A DNA stretch of 64,000 bases. Origin: Amoebidium appalachense (lineage: Eukaryota; Ichthyosporea). The position numbers and the translations under genes were made by a program. Of this stretch, positions 21,054 through 41,955 are shown in pieces; within the stretch, counting starts at the first letter, position 1; each line of letters opens with the position of its first letter. A model generated the notes under the pieces. That model was not told the origin of the DNA. It saw nothing but the letters and a program-made list of their open reading frames with translations, and did no database searches. The DNA is taken from positions 62,001 to 126,000 of the forward strand of contig CAVNZM010000013.1 in NCBI GenBank assembly GCA_963693365.1, in the 5' to 3' direction.

Positions 21054-21403
21054 TGAAAAGGAATATATAGCTGTAAGGCTGTGGATGCTAAACACAGAAG
21101 ATGTGTTTGTAGCTTGCTGATCTGCTAAAAACTGTCGTGCTTATATACCTAAGCCTACCGATCTGAACCAATCAAAAATCGATCTAGTGATATGTGAAAT
21201 CTGATCCGAGCCAATCATAACTCGGTCTAGTGATCTGTGGTATCTGATGTTTTGACTGGCTAATAGGTGCCCGTGTGCGGGCAGCCAACCGCTAACTGCT
21301 AAAACACGAAATGAAGCCTACATGGTTATGTTGGGATCGAACACCCATCCTACGTGTTTACCCAGAAAAATATTTATGTCAATAATTTCCACAAATAAAA
21401 CCT
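21054..21403 (-). repeat. A1 repeat, copy 2
   Basis: Left end of copy 2 in the coding direction. A 10-bp tandem repeat (TGAAAAGGAG/TGAAAAGGAA) at 21044-21063 marks its inner boundary and is absent from copy 1. Confidence 0.75.
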
Positions 21404-21899
21404 ATATGATATATATATACTATATGATATATATATATACACATAAAACTATTGTACTTATACATTATAAAAACAGTATTTATTATTGCAGAATTCGCCG
21501 TTTCTTATTAGTTTACAGACGTCGGAAACCTCATATTAAGATGCTCAGAATCGCCTTCACAGTATGCTTTGTTTTCGACGTCGACGATACCCATCATGTT
21601 AGCCTACACAGTATACATACGTAGAACAGGCTTACGACGTCCATAGCACATCTATAGCATTGGAATAGGTGTTACATTTGGTTAATGGACGGTGTAAACG
21701 CATGCACAGCATGTCCATAGGATGACGTTGGCATATACACATGAGGGTCGAGAAATCAGTGGACCTCTTTATTACCCTGTAACATGCTTGTCGACGTCGA
21801 CGATGGGTTTTCAGCTTTTCCATCCATTAAAATGTCGAGGGTACCAAACGCAGCCACTCAGGTATCGTAAACTACTCCGAACCCGTCGTCGACGTCGTA
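21404..21899. other. Non-coding insert, right part
   Basis: No gene was seen. It contains AT-rich dinucleotide runs, the right copy of the 34-bp flank repeat (21441-21474), and several GACGTCGACGAT-like words. The segment GACGTCGGAAACCTC at about 21520 resembles the 15-bp inverted repeat at 4548. Confidence 0.5.
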
Positions 21900-21914
21900 G
21901 AGGGGTTTCCGATG
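21900..21914 (-). repeat. 15-bp inverted repeat, right copy
   Basis: GAGGGGTTTCCGATG is the exact reverse complement of 4548-4562. The copia coding frame resumes within a few bases to the right of it. Confidence 0.5.
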
Positions 21915-21915
21915 G

Positions 21916-23668
21916 GGGGGGAAGATTGCTGATGCCCCCCGTGATCTTCCTCGCCGTGACTTACGCAACCGACTTGACCGTACCCATGGCACGGACCTCC
22001 GAACTCGTCTCTCCCGTCAGCACACCCGATCCCGTTCCCCCCACCGGCCTGCCTTCCGGTCCACGTCTCGTTCCCCCAGTCGTTCCCGTTTCTCGGATTC
22101 CCGTCGCTCTGATTCCCCGGCTCGCTCTAACAACCCGTCCGTGAATGCATGCTCCTACTGCCACGAGCCTGATCACAAGATCATCCATTGCCCCGAGCCG
22201 AAATGCCGTATGTCCAGACACAACCGTTCCCGTCAAGGCAGTGAGAAATCTGTCTCTTTTGCTTTCTCTGCATACAATGCTAGCTCCGTCCCCGTGTCCT
22301 CCGACCCTGCCTGGGATTCCGGGTGCAACATGACTGTCTGCCCCACCCGTGAGTTCTTCCATGACCTCACTCCCCTTCCGACACCGACTCCCGTTGCTGC
22401 CTTCAATGGAACCCCCGTCTTGGCCACCCACACCGGCCATATCGTCATCAACACCACCACCGACCATGGCACTGCCACCCTTACCATTGAGGCCTACTAC
22501 ACCCCGTCTGGCCAAGCCTTCCTCATTTCAACATCCCAAGCTGCTGCCGAATACATCAAGGGTGATTTGAATGATGCCTCCACTCCGTCATTCCTCTTCG
22601 ACCGACTCACCGGCCGTCATCTCGTCAACCTCCCTCTACACAACGGTCTGTATTACTTCAAGGACTACACCATTCAACCACCCCCTCGTCCTGTGGCTCT
22701 GGCTGCCACTACCAGTGTTAACCCATCCATCTGGCACCATCGTCTGGGGCACCGTGCTATGACCAGCATCAAGGACATGGTGAAACACGACCTTGTTATT
22801 GGTCTCCCCTCGTCTGTCCTCGACTGTGATGTTCCTGATTGTCATGGCTGCATTATGGGTAAAACCACCAAGGCTCCGTTCAATGGTGACCGTCCTCACT
22901 CCACTTGGCAACATCCCCGGTCATGAATGGCATTGGGATTTTTTTGAGCCTACCACAACATCGTACGGAGGTTCCAAGGTTGCTCTCGTCACTGTCTGCC
23001 GTGCCTCTGGACTCGTCAAGATCTACCCGATGGCCGACCGTACAACCACCCTGGACATTCTCACAGCTCACACCAACCTCGTTGCTACCCATGCCCCCTC
23101 CAAATTTGGTGTCTACCACTTCGACTCCGGCTCTGAATTCACCTCCCAGGCTACCCGTGCTTTCTGCCTCTCCCAGGGCATCAAGGCCAGTTATGCTCCG
23201 GTGGACTGCCCTCAACTGAACGGCTATGTTGAACGCCGTATGCGGTTCCTCCAAGAGATTGTTCGTTGCCTCCTCCATCAAGTCCAAGATCAGTCTCTGT
23301 CCCCCAAACTGTGGGCTGAGGCCCTCCAACATGCTGCCTACATCATCAACGTCACCCCGTCCACGGCTGCCAATGGTCGTACTCCATTCGAGGTTTTCTA
23401 CGGTGTCAAGCCCAACATCTCCGAGCTCAAAGTGTTTGGTTGCCCTGCCTACACTCATGTGCCAGCCTCTAAACGGAACAAGCTGGCCCCCACCGTCTCC
23501 CGCTTACTGGTGCATTTTTGTCCAAATATGGACCTTACCACCCTTGCGACGTGTCCCAAAATCGCGTTCGGGTCTGTTGTCTTCGATAAAGGGTGGTGGT
23601 TGACGGTTGAGCAAGCGGAAAGGATGGAAGAACTGAGAGATGCCATGCAGAGACGGGGCCTAGACTAG
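21916..23668 (+). pseudogene. Ty1/copia gag-pol, 3' portion: zinc knuckle, protease, integrase
   Basis: An Arg/Ser-rich linker (RRDLRNRLDRTHGTDLR...) in frame with 22141 leads to a CCHC knuckle (CSYCHEPDHKIIHC), an aspartic protease start (WDSGCN), the GAG-pre-integrase motif (WHHRLGH) and a CxxC (CHGCIMGK). The frame ends at 22926. The integrase core continues one frame over: WHWDFFEPT, HFDSGSEFTS and the region ending LNGYVERRMRFLQEIV give the D-D-E triad. A frameshift therefore lies near 22.90-22.92 kb. After GCPAYTHVPASKRNK the sequence leaves copia homology, and RT and RNase H are absent, so the element is 3'-truncated at about 23.5 kb. Confidence 0.8.
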
Positions 23669-23933
23669 TGCAAAGGTATCATGGAACCCTTCCTCACCCC
23701 TTTCCTCTCCCCCCTCCCCCCACCCCCCCTCCCCCTTCCGCTTCACCTTCCCCTCCCCCCCCCCCCTTCCCCCCCGCCACCTCCTTCCCCTTTCCCTTTG
23801 CCCAAAGGGCACACTCTCTTTTGCATATAGATCATGTGGTACAATAGGCACACACACAGACACACACGCACACACACTCAAAAAACGTGTGCGTACACAC
23901 ACTCAAACACAAATTCACTATTAGCGCAAACAC

Positions 23934-23934
<1 letters not shown>

Positions 23935-24028
<94 letters not shown>
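23935..24028. repeat. (CA)n microsatellite
   Basis: About 94 bp of CA repeats directly upstream of the LINE reverse transcriptase. Confidence 0.95.
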
Positions 24029-24029
<1 letters not shown>

Positions 24030-24032
<3 letters not shown>

Positions 24033-25760
24033 TTAGCCCTTCCGTTGTTTTATTCACACTAACCCAGGTTGTTCGTAGATTCTTTGAAGCTTGCTTACTT
24101 AGGTTATTTGCACATCACCCTAGGTTTCAATCTATTCTTCACATACACCCATGCCAATCCGCTTTTCGTAAAAACAATTCATGTTATGTTCAAATAATGG
24201 CAATGCACGATTCTATGCAAGTTGGTGCACGATATGTTGGCTTTATTGATTGGAAAACTGCTTACGATTCTGTCTCCCCTGGTCTCCTATGGGAAAAGCT
24301 TGCTGCACGGGGTGTACCACACTGCATTGGTGTTCTGTTAGAAGCACTCTTGTCTCAAACCTATGGTAGAGCTGTGGTCAATGGGCATCTTTCATATGGT
24401 TTTGCTCGTACTAGAGGTCTCTTGCAGGGTTCATTGCTTAGCCCCTTTTTGTTTAACCTATTTATAGATGATTTGGCTGTCAAGATTTACGCCGAAAACG
24501 ATGACCCTATTAATAACTTTCCGTCTGCACTTCTCTATGCTGATGATCTGTCCCTCCTTGCCCGTACCCCTAGACGCCTGCAAAGATTGTTCGATGTAGT
24601 GTCAGAGTGGTGCAAGGCAAAACTTATGATCCTTAACATAGACAAATGTGGTGTTCTTGTACCTGATATAGCTAACAATTTACACACATTTACATTATCA
24701 TCTAAACCTGTACCTATAGTTCCAGAATACAAATATCTTGGTGTTCCATTTGATTCTGTTGGTGTTCAGTATGTTTCCCCATATGGTCGAAAAGAGGGTA
24801 GAGTTGGCTCGTAAGCGGTTAGCTTTCTTCTCGGCTAATATTTTTAAAGACACACCCCTCCATCCTTCTATTAGACTTACATTTATTCGCACTTTTGTCT
24901 TCCCGGCATGTGAATATGGTTTACCCCTTCTCGCCGCTTGGATCAAGAAAGAGAGAACTAGAGCGCTTAAACCCTTGGCAAATTTCCTTGAAGCAGAAGT
25001 TGCCTCCTTTCTATCTAACAACTGTTGTAAACCTGGGCCTGTAACGCTCTCGATATATGGTCTGGTCCCAATAGCTGCTAGAGTATCCTATCTCGCGCTG
25101 AAATTCAATAAGCACATAAGCCGCTTAAAGAAGTATTTGCCCTCCCACCCTCTCTTCTCTATCCGACCTGTCCCCTCCTCACCTCTCCCCTCTTTCCTTC
25201 CCTCTCTCTCCCCTTCTCCCCTGGGCACAAATACAAATAAACCCCGCAATAGTGTGTGTGTGACTTTGGACTGCCACTTACTTATTAAACATGTACACAA
25301 TCACAAGATAATCACGCAATATAACAAATGGAAAAAGATACCACACGACACTAGACCCGATGAAAGCATACACCTTGAAAAACTAAGCCTTATGTCTCGT
25401 TTTATATATACTGACCGCCTCAACCATATTGCCAAATATGGCACTCGCAAATGTATAACACCTAAATACATACTATGATTACCTTCCTGTAGAACTGGTC
25501 TTTCTCTAGCTGATGGTATTATTGATCAATTACCACGCTTTTACTGTACACGTGCTATACAGTGGAGATCTAATAAGTATAAGGTGGCATCATTTGCATG
25601 CTCAAACAACACACACACACACCAGTTTAACCGGTCATGTATTGCCAAATGTAGTTTGATAGACCACATAATACCGCAACACACACACGTCACATTCACA
25701 ACAGACACCCAGAAAGATAGCCTACCTGTAAATTACAACATCTTGATTTTATACTAAACA
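24030..25760 (+). pseudogene. LINE reverse transcriptase (non-LTR), 5'-truncated and frameshifted
   Basis: The first frame (24030-24814) carries RT motifs in order: QSAFRKNNSCYVQI, motif A FIDWKTAYDSV, motif B QGSLLSPFLFNLFIDD, motif C ALLYADDLSLLA, and YKYLGVPFDSVG. It then stops; the thumb region (VEKRVELARKRLAFFSANIF, FPACEYGLPLLA) continues in another frame from about 24775 to 25478, so one frameshift lies near 24.77 kb. A third frame continues towards 25.76 kb (CIAKCSLIDHIIPQH), resembling the Cys/His tail of such proteins. The endonuclease end is missing, replaced by the (CA)n run. It belongs to the same family as the relics at 52-1175 and 2117-2728. Confidence 0.8.
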
Positions 25761-25862
25761 CGCGTAACTACGACCTGTTTATTAGATGTATTGATTGGCT
25801 TGAGAAACACATCACTACAAAATTCTAGCGCACGCGCACACACACACACAAACACACACACA

Positions 25863-25905
<43 letters not shown>

Positions 25906-27403
25906 CCAGCTGATACCGAGTGTCCCAGGGGAGCCCCTTTAAAAAATAAAATAAAATAAAATATAAAATATAAAATATAAAAAAAATAATAATAATAATA
26001 AAAAATAAAAAAAACGGGGAACCCCAACTAATTGATTTCTCCTTGTAGTCTTTATGGTGTCTCGTAGAGAAAGTAAACCCTGATATATAGTCATCACCCG
26101 ACATCTATGTACGTGATCATGGTATACCGCTGAGGGGATATTCCGAGCAAAACCCCCCCCATACCTGAGACTGGTTTCTCTTTGCCTCGAGTAAACAGCG
26201 TAAACCCCTTATTCATCTCTCTACATGTATGTGATAACAACTGCATGCAATTACACAACACACTTTTTCGCACTCAAGCATGTGACCAGCTTTTTTTCCA
26301 TTAATAGCATATGCTGCAGGCACATTTGCTATATTTAGAAATCACATATGTAATAAGAAACAGAGTAGGCGAGACACAATACATGTGCACATGTGCTTAT
26401 CCACATAAAAGGACACCACTCAGTCACTCCCTTCACGTCCCCCCTCCCCCCCACCCCCCCCCCCCCCCTTCCCTTCTCTCTCCCCCCCCCCCCCCCCCCA
26501 TCCCCCCCTCCCCCTCCTCCTTCCTCCCTCCCTCCCCCCCCCCCCCCCTCCCCTCCCCCAATCCACCTCCTCCTTCGGGTTGCACGAACTAAATTGCTTA
26601 CTGCCAAATACACCCACATACACATATTCCCTCCCTCACATGCATACACAGCCACACACACGCTGTACATGTCTCTCTGCCTCTGTATATGGCTGTAAAA
26701 GCCACGATTGGGAGGAGATTGGGTAGATGATGGGGTTGGGGTGGGTAGGTGGGGGGGTGGGGGGTGAGGGGGGGGGGGGGGGGGGAGGGGGGGGGGTGGA
26801 GGGGGGGGGGGGGGGGGGGGGGGGGGGACGAGTACCACCGAGTACCAGGGGACTGTTGGGATGGGTTGTAGTATTGTTGATACATACGAAGGTATGTTGC
26901 GTGGTGGCCAGGAGCGGGGGTGCGGATGAAAAGAAGGAATATTATGTGTCTGTGACACATTTGTATTTGTCAATGAGGTTATGTGGGTGATAAATTGAGA
27001 TACTAAGGAGAGTGAATGCGGCAGCGCTGGGTGGGGAATTTGGGCTTCGGCACTATTATTAAACATACACGGAGCCATCTGGTGCTGTGCCCCCCCCCTC
27101 CCCCCCCCCCCTCCCCCCACCCCCACCCCCACCCCCACCCACCCATTCACCCACAGCCACCCCCCTTCCCCCCCCCCACCACCCCTCCTTCTCTGCCTCC
27201 CCCTCCCCATCGTTTTGATCAGGCCAGGTACAGTCACACACTACCGTATAGCCATTATAATGATGTCGTGGTTACATGCACCACTCAACGGGAAAGGCTT
27301 CAACTTTCAATTTTTTAAATTATATCCGAAAAATTTAAGGCTACAAAAAGAGGGCGGCATCAATGCCAAATGATGGGAACGGTGGTGGTGGTACAGCGGT
27401 GTT

Positions 27404-27479
<76 letters not shown>

Positions 27480-27803
27480 TTTGGGGGGGGGGGGGGGAGG
27501 AGGCAGAGGCTTCAATATAGGTGTTGGAGGTGAGAAGTAGGAATTGGCCAAGCTGCGCGCCGCTGGGTGTTACAAGTACCACTTTTGTGTGAGGGCAGGA
27601 AAACCGTGCCCATGCATAGGACCATGGCCGAACAAATGTCATCATTAGCTGCCTCAAAAACAGACTCAGTCTGCGAAAAACTTGCGCGCCATCGATCCGT
27701 ACCAGAGTTCGTGTGTGCATGTGTGTGCGGTTTGTGAACGTAAAAAGCAAAACCGAACTAGAGGAAGCCCGGGATCCTCGTGGGGAGGTTGATCACACAC
27801 GTG

Positions 27804-27875
<72 letters not shown>

Positions 27876-28130
27876 GAGGAGCTGGGGAGAGGGAGGGGGG
27901 GGGGGGGGGGGGCACCACCTCATGATGAGATGCGAAAATTTAAATTTCAAATGGTGTTGGCAAACAAGGCTGTGTTGCGACAAATATGAGCATTGTTTCA
28001 CACCTCAAAGTTCTAATAGAAAAAAGCTTCTCGTCCTTTCCGGATGTTTCTTGTTCCTGCCTTGTGACACTGTATGTGTAGTGCGTGCGTATGTGTGTGG
28101 AGGGGACGGAGCGGGGCGGGGCGGGGGGAA

Positions 28131-28161
<31 letters not shown>

Positions 28162-28667
28162 GCATCGGAAGAGATACAGGAGGTTTTTATTAATAGCTTT
28201 CGGGTAAAAAGGGAGTGACTGGGTACACCCGGCCCAATTAGGAAGATGCATTCAGGCGGAATCCAGAGCCTTGTGTGGCATCCGAATATATATAAAGCCA
28301 GTCGTATCTAGCTACTAAAGAACAACACCCAATAAGCCATCTTCAAGATCAACTACAACATAAAATTCATCGTGCTATTATATTAGTACAATAAAAACGA
28401 ACTTATCAATTATAACTAAGATCAATGATACACAAAAAAGATTGATTCTGAAAAACATATAATCCTTTGTATGACATGGCAGGCAAACTAATATTAGAAA
28501 TCTGTTCGGATTACGCCCTCACAACATGCGTCCATTACAGCCAAATTACAAATGAATGTCGCCATGTCTGCATGAGATATAATACGCGCGTCGGCCTAAA
28601 ACAGTAGCGAAAACGGGGGGATACATAGAATAAAAGAGACATCGGGTCGAGCCGGGTCGGGTAGGGC
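25761..28667. other. Intergenic low-complexity region
   Basis: No gene was seen. Contents: (CA)n at 25830-25905; an AT-rich AAAAT run at 25940-26015; C-rich tracts 26440-26570 and 27090-27205; G-rich tracts 26760-26830; (GT)n at 27403-27476 and 27807-27872; poly-G at 27480-27500, 27896-27912 and 28130-28158. The last 450 bp before the SDR stop codon are ordinary AT-rich sequence and should hold its 3' UTR. Confidence 0.6.
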
Positions 28668-36446
<7,779 letters not shown>

Positions 36447-37080
36447 TATAGATCCACTTTTGCTCAGCTTCTACTATATGAAAGACTCGGTTTTTAGCAA
36501 AGATTAGGCACTCAATATGAAACGTTCGTGTTTTCTTCACCACAAAAGTGGCACATAATTTCTGAAAAATAGATTTGAAAGAAAGCACCATGTCAAGTAA
36601 AAGCGGAACGTATAAAAAGCCTTATTTGGCTAATCTGGTGCTCCATCCACCAATGACATCGGCTTTTGAGGAACACGAAATTCCACTTACATTCCTGGTT
36701 TCCTCGTTCTTGTCCTCTCCTCCCGGACCCTTCCTAAACTAGTTACCTCTTAGTCCCTCAATTCCTCAGGGGTATGTGTGCAGAATGCAGTTACAGCTAA
36801 GCTTCTTAAGTTTTTTTAAATTCTAATAACCTTTTTTTAAGCTCAAGTGCCGTCAAATTAGCATATGTACATTGTACGGCCCACCTCGTTTGCCTCCTCT
36901 TTCCCTCGAATGTTCAATCTCACTACTTTCGAAACTGTCACATGGCGCCAACTTTCATCGTATCAGTCCGTGGTGACACGTGTGACTGTCAAAAAAGAAA
37001 ATTTGCCGTTCGTTTCTCTGAGTTCTTTGTCTTCTTGCAATTGATTTCCGGCCGGGTTTCCATACAGTTTCAGTGTTTTA
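36447..37080. promoter_or_regulatory. Shared divergent promoter region, SDR and MYG1
   Basis: The coding starts of the SDR (36446, minus) and MYG1 (37081, plus) are about 630 bp apart and point away from each other. The SDR 5' UTR exon probably takes up 36447-36561, leaving about 500 bp for both promoters. This stretch is free of the homopolymers and microsatellites that fill the rest of the locus. No individual elements were identified. Confidence 0.5.
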
Positions 37081-37343
37081 ATGGAGGGGCCACTTGCCAA
37101 GAAAGCAAAGAAGATGCCGGTACGTTTCTATACTGTTTTTTTTTTGGCACACATTGTCTTGCAGCTGTCCGGTGCAAACACCCTGAGCCCTGGCATGGTG
37201 GTTATGCTTTACCTTTACCTGAGTTTTTACAAATTTACGCGTCAGCGTTACCTTTTCTTTTTCTTTTTTTTTGTATAAGGTTTAAAAGAAAGTTCATGTG
37301 CGCAGACTCACTTACAATCCCCCCCCCCCCCCCCTCCCCCCCC

Positions 37344-37377
<34 letters not shown>

Positions 37378-37632
37378 GACCTCTCCCCTGCCTTTTGTCC
37401 CTTTCTCCCCCTTTTCCGCCCTTCAACCCTGTCTCGCTCCTCCTGCTACCTCCCCCTCCTCCGCCCCCACCCTCCATCCCTGCGCGCCCGCCCCATTCTT
37501 TCCCCCTATTTTCCGCTCTCCCCGCCGCTTTTTCGTTCTTGCTCTCTCCTCCCCCCGCCTGCCTTTCTCCCCCACTCTCCCCAACGTCCCTCTCTCTCCC
37601 CTTCGCTCACTCGCTCATTCAAGCTTTCCCAG

Positions 37633-37665
<33 letters not shown>

Positions 37666-38211
37666 ACCCTCCCCCTGTTCATTTTATTCATTCTTCTACA
37701 ATTCACCACTCAGTTCGTCCTAGTGCCTCTGCTCTTCTCCCGTCCGCTTACCTGTTCCCTCCCACTCCTCTTTGCCACCGACCTTACTTCGTTGATTATG
37801 CTGTGTTGCTCGCTGGGTTTCTCAGTTTTAGCTCTTCTTGGATTAGATGCTCGTTGCCATCTCTTTAGCACGTGGCAGCGAAGTTTCACAAAAGACAGTC
37901 AACTTACAGTAACTAACATTCCTCCTCTTCCCCCCCCCCCCTCCCCCCCCTCCCTCCCTCCCCCTGTATCTCCCACCTCTCTCTCCCCCCCCGCCCCCCC
38001 CTTCCCCTAACCCCACAACGCCGCCTCGTGTCGTGATGATTCCGGAACGGTGCAGACCATCGGGACCCACTCGGGCACGTAAGTTGTCCCTCGGCAAGAA
38101 TCGTCTTGGCTGGGTTTATTTGAACCATACCCTACAGTGACAAAAAAACACGCATTCACGAATGCAAGTTTGGGACGCCCGCCCGCACACACACACACAC
38201 GCACACGCGCG

Positions 38212-38255
<44 letters not shown>

Positions 38256-39432
38256 CACACACATACACACGTGTACCCAAATACACAGACAATTCTCTAC
38301 ATTGTGTCTTATTTCTTTGCCTCCTTGGTCTTCACTTGATTCCTCCCCCCCCTCCCCCCCCCCCCCCCCTCTCTCCCCCCCACAAAAAGACGACCCTCTC
38401 CTCCCCCCATACCCCGCTGACCTCTTATGTATCTGCGAAAAATCAGGTCTCTCCTGTTCAGGCATTCCCGCCCGATGAGCATTCAAAATGCCGTATGTAT
38501 CATGGAAATGTTATTCGTCTTTCCCATCTTTTCCTCCTGTATAAACCCATAATCCCTTTTGAGGCGCTCACAGTTTTACCCTACCCCTTTCGTTTTTCTC
38601 TTTCTCTCTCTTTCTTTCTTTCTTTCTTTTCTTTCTTTTTTTTCTCAGGTTCCATGCCGATGAGGCTATGGCGTGTTTTCTTCTCCACCAGACACAGGAG
38701 TTTGCAGATGCCCGTGAGTGCCCCCCTCCCCCCCCAATACTCTGTACTCTGCGTTATGTTGCTCGTTATGAATGCATGCTTCACCCTCTAGAACACCTTA
38801 TAAACACCCACACCACCTCTTCTCCCCCCTCCCCCTTTTCAACCCTCCCCTCAGCCCGCACCCCCCTCCATCCTCCCCCTGCCCCTCCACTCCCACCCCC
38901 TAACTTCAACCCTCCCCATAACCCCCCCCCCCCCCCCATTCTCTCCCTGATTTTAAACCCCCTCCCCCCCCTCCCCCACGTCATATATGAAAATACTGAA
39001 TGGCCAGAATGCGAGCAGGGCTAGACCTCTACTGATTGGTTCAGTATCAGGCAGCCAGTGTTCGCTTTCTTACCATTCAGTCCTTTCTTAAAAACAAAGT
39101 ATTCCACATAATTCCACCCTCCCCTTCCCTCCCTTCCCTTACAAACCCCTTCCCCCTTCCCCCTCCCCCCTTCCCTTACCCTCTCCCCATCCCCCCCCTC
39201 CCCCCCCCCCCCCCCCCGGGGGGTGGAATTTTGGGCGGCTACGACTCGTGACTTCTTTGTTTCTCCAAAGGTTTTTGCTTGTCCCCCCCCCCCCCCCCAA
39301 AAAAAAAAAAAAAAAAAAAAAAAGACATACACATGCCGTCCTCCCCACCCCAACCCCCATTCCCACCCCCACCCCCACCCTCAGCCCCCACCACTCTTTC
39401 CTTGCCCCTTCCCCACCTAAAATCCCTCTCGA

Positions 39433-39467
<35 letters not shown>

Positions 39468-40278
39468 TCACCCTTGTTTTCCTTCAAACCCCCGAACCCT
39501 CCCACCCTTCCGTCTCCCTCCACTTTCCTGCTTCCCCCCCTCACCCATTCCCTGTCACCTCATTTTCCTGTCATTCCTTTTCCATGTTCAGTGGAATATG
39601 CACCCGCTCCTCACCTTCCCTCTATTCCACCACCTCCCCATCCTCCCCCCCCCCCCCCCCCAGTGTATGCGTACTTCGTACCGTGTTCCGCATTCAACCC
39701 CCCCCCCCCCCACACCCCACCCCCTCCCCCCCAACCCATCGTCTTCCCCCCCCTGCCTCCTCCTCTCTCTCCCTCTCCCCCCACCCCCCTCTCCTCTCCC
39801 CCCTCCCCACCTGCCCCTCTCTCCCCCTGCAGCGGTGGTCAGGTCCCGTGATCCTGCCGTCCTTGATACGTGTGACATTCTTGTTGATGTCGGTGCTGTC
39901 TATGACCCAACAAGGTGAACCAATATTATGAGCAGAATACCCCCCCCCCCCCCCCCCCCCCCCCCCCGACCCGTCCTCCCCTTCCGGCGCTATCTGCCTT
40001 TCATGCATGCTGTTTGTGTGTGCTTAAGACAATCTGTATGCTGTTGTCTGTCATGAATGTGTGCTTCGCAGTCTGTTACGCATTCTAACCCCTTTCCCCC
40101 CCCCACCCCCCCTGCCGCCCTTCCCCTTCCCCACCCCCTCCCCAGGGGCCCTTCCTGGGAATGGGCTGCCCTACTTATGTTGCATACTCCTCTCTGTGTG
40201 TGCTTTTTTCTGCAAAGATCTGCAATATGTTGTTAGTCGTGAACGTGCAGTGCACTTCGTACTCTGCCAAAAGTATCC

Positions 40279-40314
<36 letters not shown>

Positions 40315-41135
40315 ATCCAAACGTACCCTCCTCTTTAACCCAGATAGATACCCTCACCTATTTATCCCACATGCCCTTGCCTATACCCCACACACCCTCA
40401 CCTATTCCTATATTCCAGATACATACCCTCACCTATTCCTATATTCCAGATACATACCCTCACCTATTCCTATATTCCAGATACATACCCTCACCTACTC
40501 CTATATTCCATATACATACCCTCACCTACTCCTATATTCCAGATACATACCCTCACCTACTCCTATATTCCAGATACATACCCTCACCTATTCCTATATT
40601 CCAGATACATACCCTCACCTACTCCTATACCCTAGATACATGCCCTCACATATTCCTATACCCCACATACCTTCACCTATTTCTATACGCCAGACACCAC
40701 TATCTTGTCGAAACCACATACATTGCACTCTCAAACTTCCAGTATTCTTCAGCTCTAGCGTTTTCTGCTTCTCATCCTGCCTCATATAACAGAGCAACGT
40801 TAGTCACTAACTCACCTTTTTTTTTTGGTTCACGCAGGCACCGCTATGACCATCATCAGGTACCCCCCCCCCCCCCCCCCCCCTCCCCCGTCCACCCCCT
40901 TCTCCGTGTGTCGAAGGGGCAAAACTGGGCTTCCTTCCCTTGTACTGCATTTCCACCTAGAAAATTTGTGTTGGAAAGGGGGGGGGGGGGGGGGGGGGAT
41001 TTTCGGCGCTGGGTGCGAGTTGTGCTGGGAGTATCCGGGAACGGTGGTGGAGGAAGGGTTGGTGGTGGTGGTGGTGGTGGTTGGGGGGGGGGGGGGGGGG
41101 GGGAGGGTTGAATGTGATGGGAAAAGTCCTTTTTT

Positions 41136-41174
<39 letters not shown>

Positions 41175-41342
41175 AGCAGCTATAATAGTGGTTGTGGGTC
41201 ATCCATCCCTCACACGTGTCTGTTTGTGTGCAGCGTGGGTTCACAGAGGTGTTCTCCCCAAACCACAAGATTAAGCTCAGTAGCGCAGGTCTCATCTACA
41301 AGTATGTTTTACCCCCTCCGCCCCTTCTCCCCTTCTTCCGTT

Positions 41343-41412
<70 letters not shown>

Positions 41413-41902
41413 CCCCCTCTCCCCCTCTCCCTCCCTCCCTCTCTCTCCCCCCCCTCCCTCCCTCCCTCCCTCCCTCCCTCCCTCCCTCCCTCCCTCCCCG
41501 CCCTCCCTCCCTCCCTCCCTCCCTCCCTCCCTCTCTCCCCTTCTCTCCCTCTTTCCCTCTCGTTGAATCCATGGACACAAATTCATGTGAATCGCTGAAT
41601 CCATTATGCAAAGTTACACAATCGCTGAATTCATATCTGCAAACTCATATATCTCGTTGAAGCAATGCACGGAAATTCATATATCTAGCTGCATCCATAT
41701 GTGCAAATCCCTATATCTCGATGATTGTCATTTTTACTATTTCTGTTTCAGGGACGTCTGCGAATGCAGCTTGGTATATCTCGCTTGATATCTGACGTTC
41801 TAACACCCCCAGGCACTTTGGCCGGGAGATAGTGAAGAAGCTTGCCGTTGGGGAGCTTTCTGAGGCCGATCTGGAGCTGATCTACCAGCGCATCTATGAC
41901 GT

Positions 41903-41955
<53 letters not shown>

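Larger units (their letters stand above)
15947..21403 (-). mobile_element. Tyrosine-recombinase retrotransposon, copy 2
   Basis: This copy has the same architecture as copy 1: A1 (21403-21054), gag, RT-RNase H, recombinase, B1 (16604-16516), A2 (16515-16166), 130-bp spacer, B2 (16035-15947). By eye it differs from copy 1 only at scattered single bases, homopolymer lengths and one 9-bp deletion in gag, so the two are recent relatives. Its gag is frameshifted, and part of the RT leader is read in another frame between two compensating indels. Outside the element, a 34-bp sequence occurs on both sides (15867-15900 and 21441-21474). Confidence 0.85.

Noticed and set aside
26335-27237. 300-codon minus-strand frame
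   Set aside because: Gly/Pro-rich translation of homopolymer tracts, with no motif and no exon-like segment.
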